Source: JAGXLC01 sp046545815
Lineage (GTDB): Bacteria; Bacteroidota; Bacteroidia; Bacteroidales; UBA12077
NCBI GenBank assembly: GCA_046545815.1
Contig: JBKGZA010000200.1
Coordinates: 1 to 5,691 of the forward strand
Reading direction: 5' to 3'
DNA: 5,691 bases
Of this stretch, positions 5,670-5,691 are shown one piece after another; positions within the stretch are counted from its first letter, which is position 1, and each line of letters begins with the position of its first letter. The notes below the pieces were generated by a model. It saw nothing but the letters and a program-made list of their open reading frames with translations. It did no database searches and was not told the DNA's origin. The translations under genes and the position numbers were made by a program.

Positions 5670-5691
5670 CCGATAATCTAACCATTATTCA

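Overview
The window reads as chromosomal DNA from a member of the Bacteroidota. Three things suggest this: the ATP synthase subunits have Bacteroidota-like sequences (for example the enlarged loop in AtpA before GSLTALP), the start codons lack strong Shine-Dalgarno sequences, and TAnnTTTG boxes of the Bacteroidota -7 promoter type lie upstream of the last gene. The gene order also fits: in Bacteroidales-like genomes atpD/atpC usually lie at the front of the cluster or elsewhere, so the cluster ends in atpF-atpH-atpA-atpG. The exact order or family cannot be fixed from the sequence alone. All genes are on the + strand.

Positions 1-3602 hold the 3' end of an F-type ATP synthase operon. The genes are atpF (b subunit, its first few codons outside the window), atpH (delta), atpA (alpha) and atpG (gamma), with gaps of 45, 25 and 20 bases. 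They supply the peripheral stalk (b, delta), part of the catalytic head (alpha) and the rotor shaft (gamma). The operon appears to end after atpG, where two small stem-loops are followed by a T6 run (3608-3668).

Positions 3717-4361 encode a 214-residue protein with an N-terminal AlbA_2 (Schlafen-type) domain and a probable C-terminal winged helix. It is likely a nucleic-acid-binding or regulatory protein of unknown role. A weak promoter-like sequence precedes it, so it is probably transcribed separately from the atp genes.

Positions 4362-4502 are AT-rich and contain two perfect TAnnTTTG matches. Positions 4503-5498 encode a 331-residue exported protein made almost entirely of TPR-like helical hairpins, probably periplasmic and probably a protein-interaction scaffold. 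Its transcript should end at a strong intrinsic terminator (5598-5639), which also has an A-tract on its left side and so could work in both directions. The last 50 bases hold one small inverted repeat and no gene I can support.

Most of the window is ordinary housekeeping sequence. The parts worth a second look are the AlbA_2 protein with candidate nuclease-type acidic residues, the exported TPR protein with its tandem promoter boxes, and the structured non-coding sequence around the terminators. I see no CRISPR array, mobile element, RNA gene or clear novel system.
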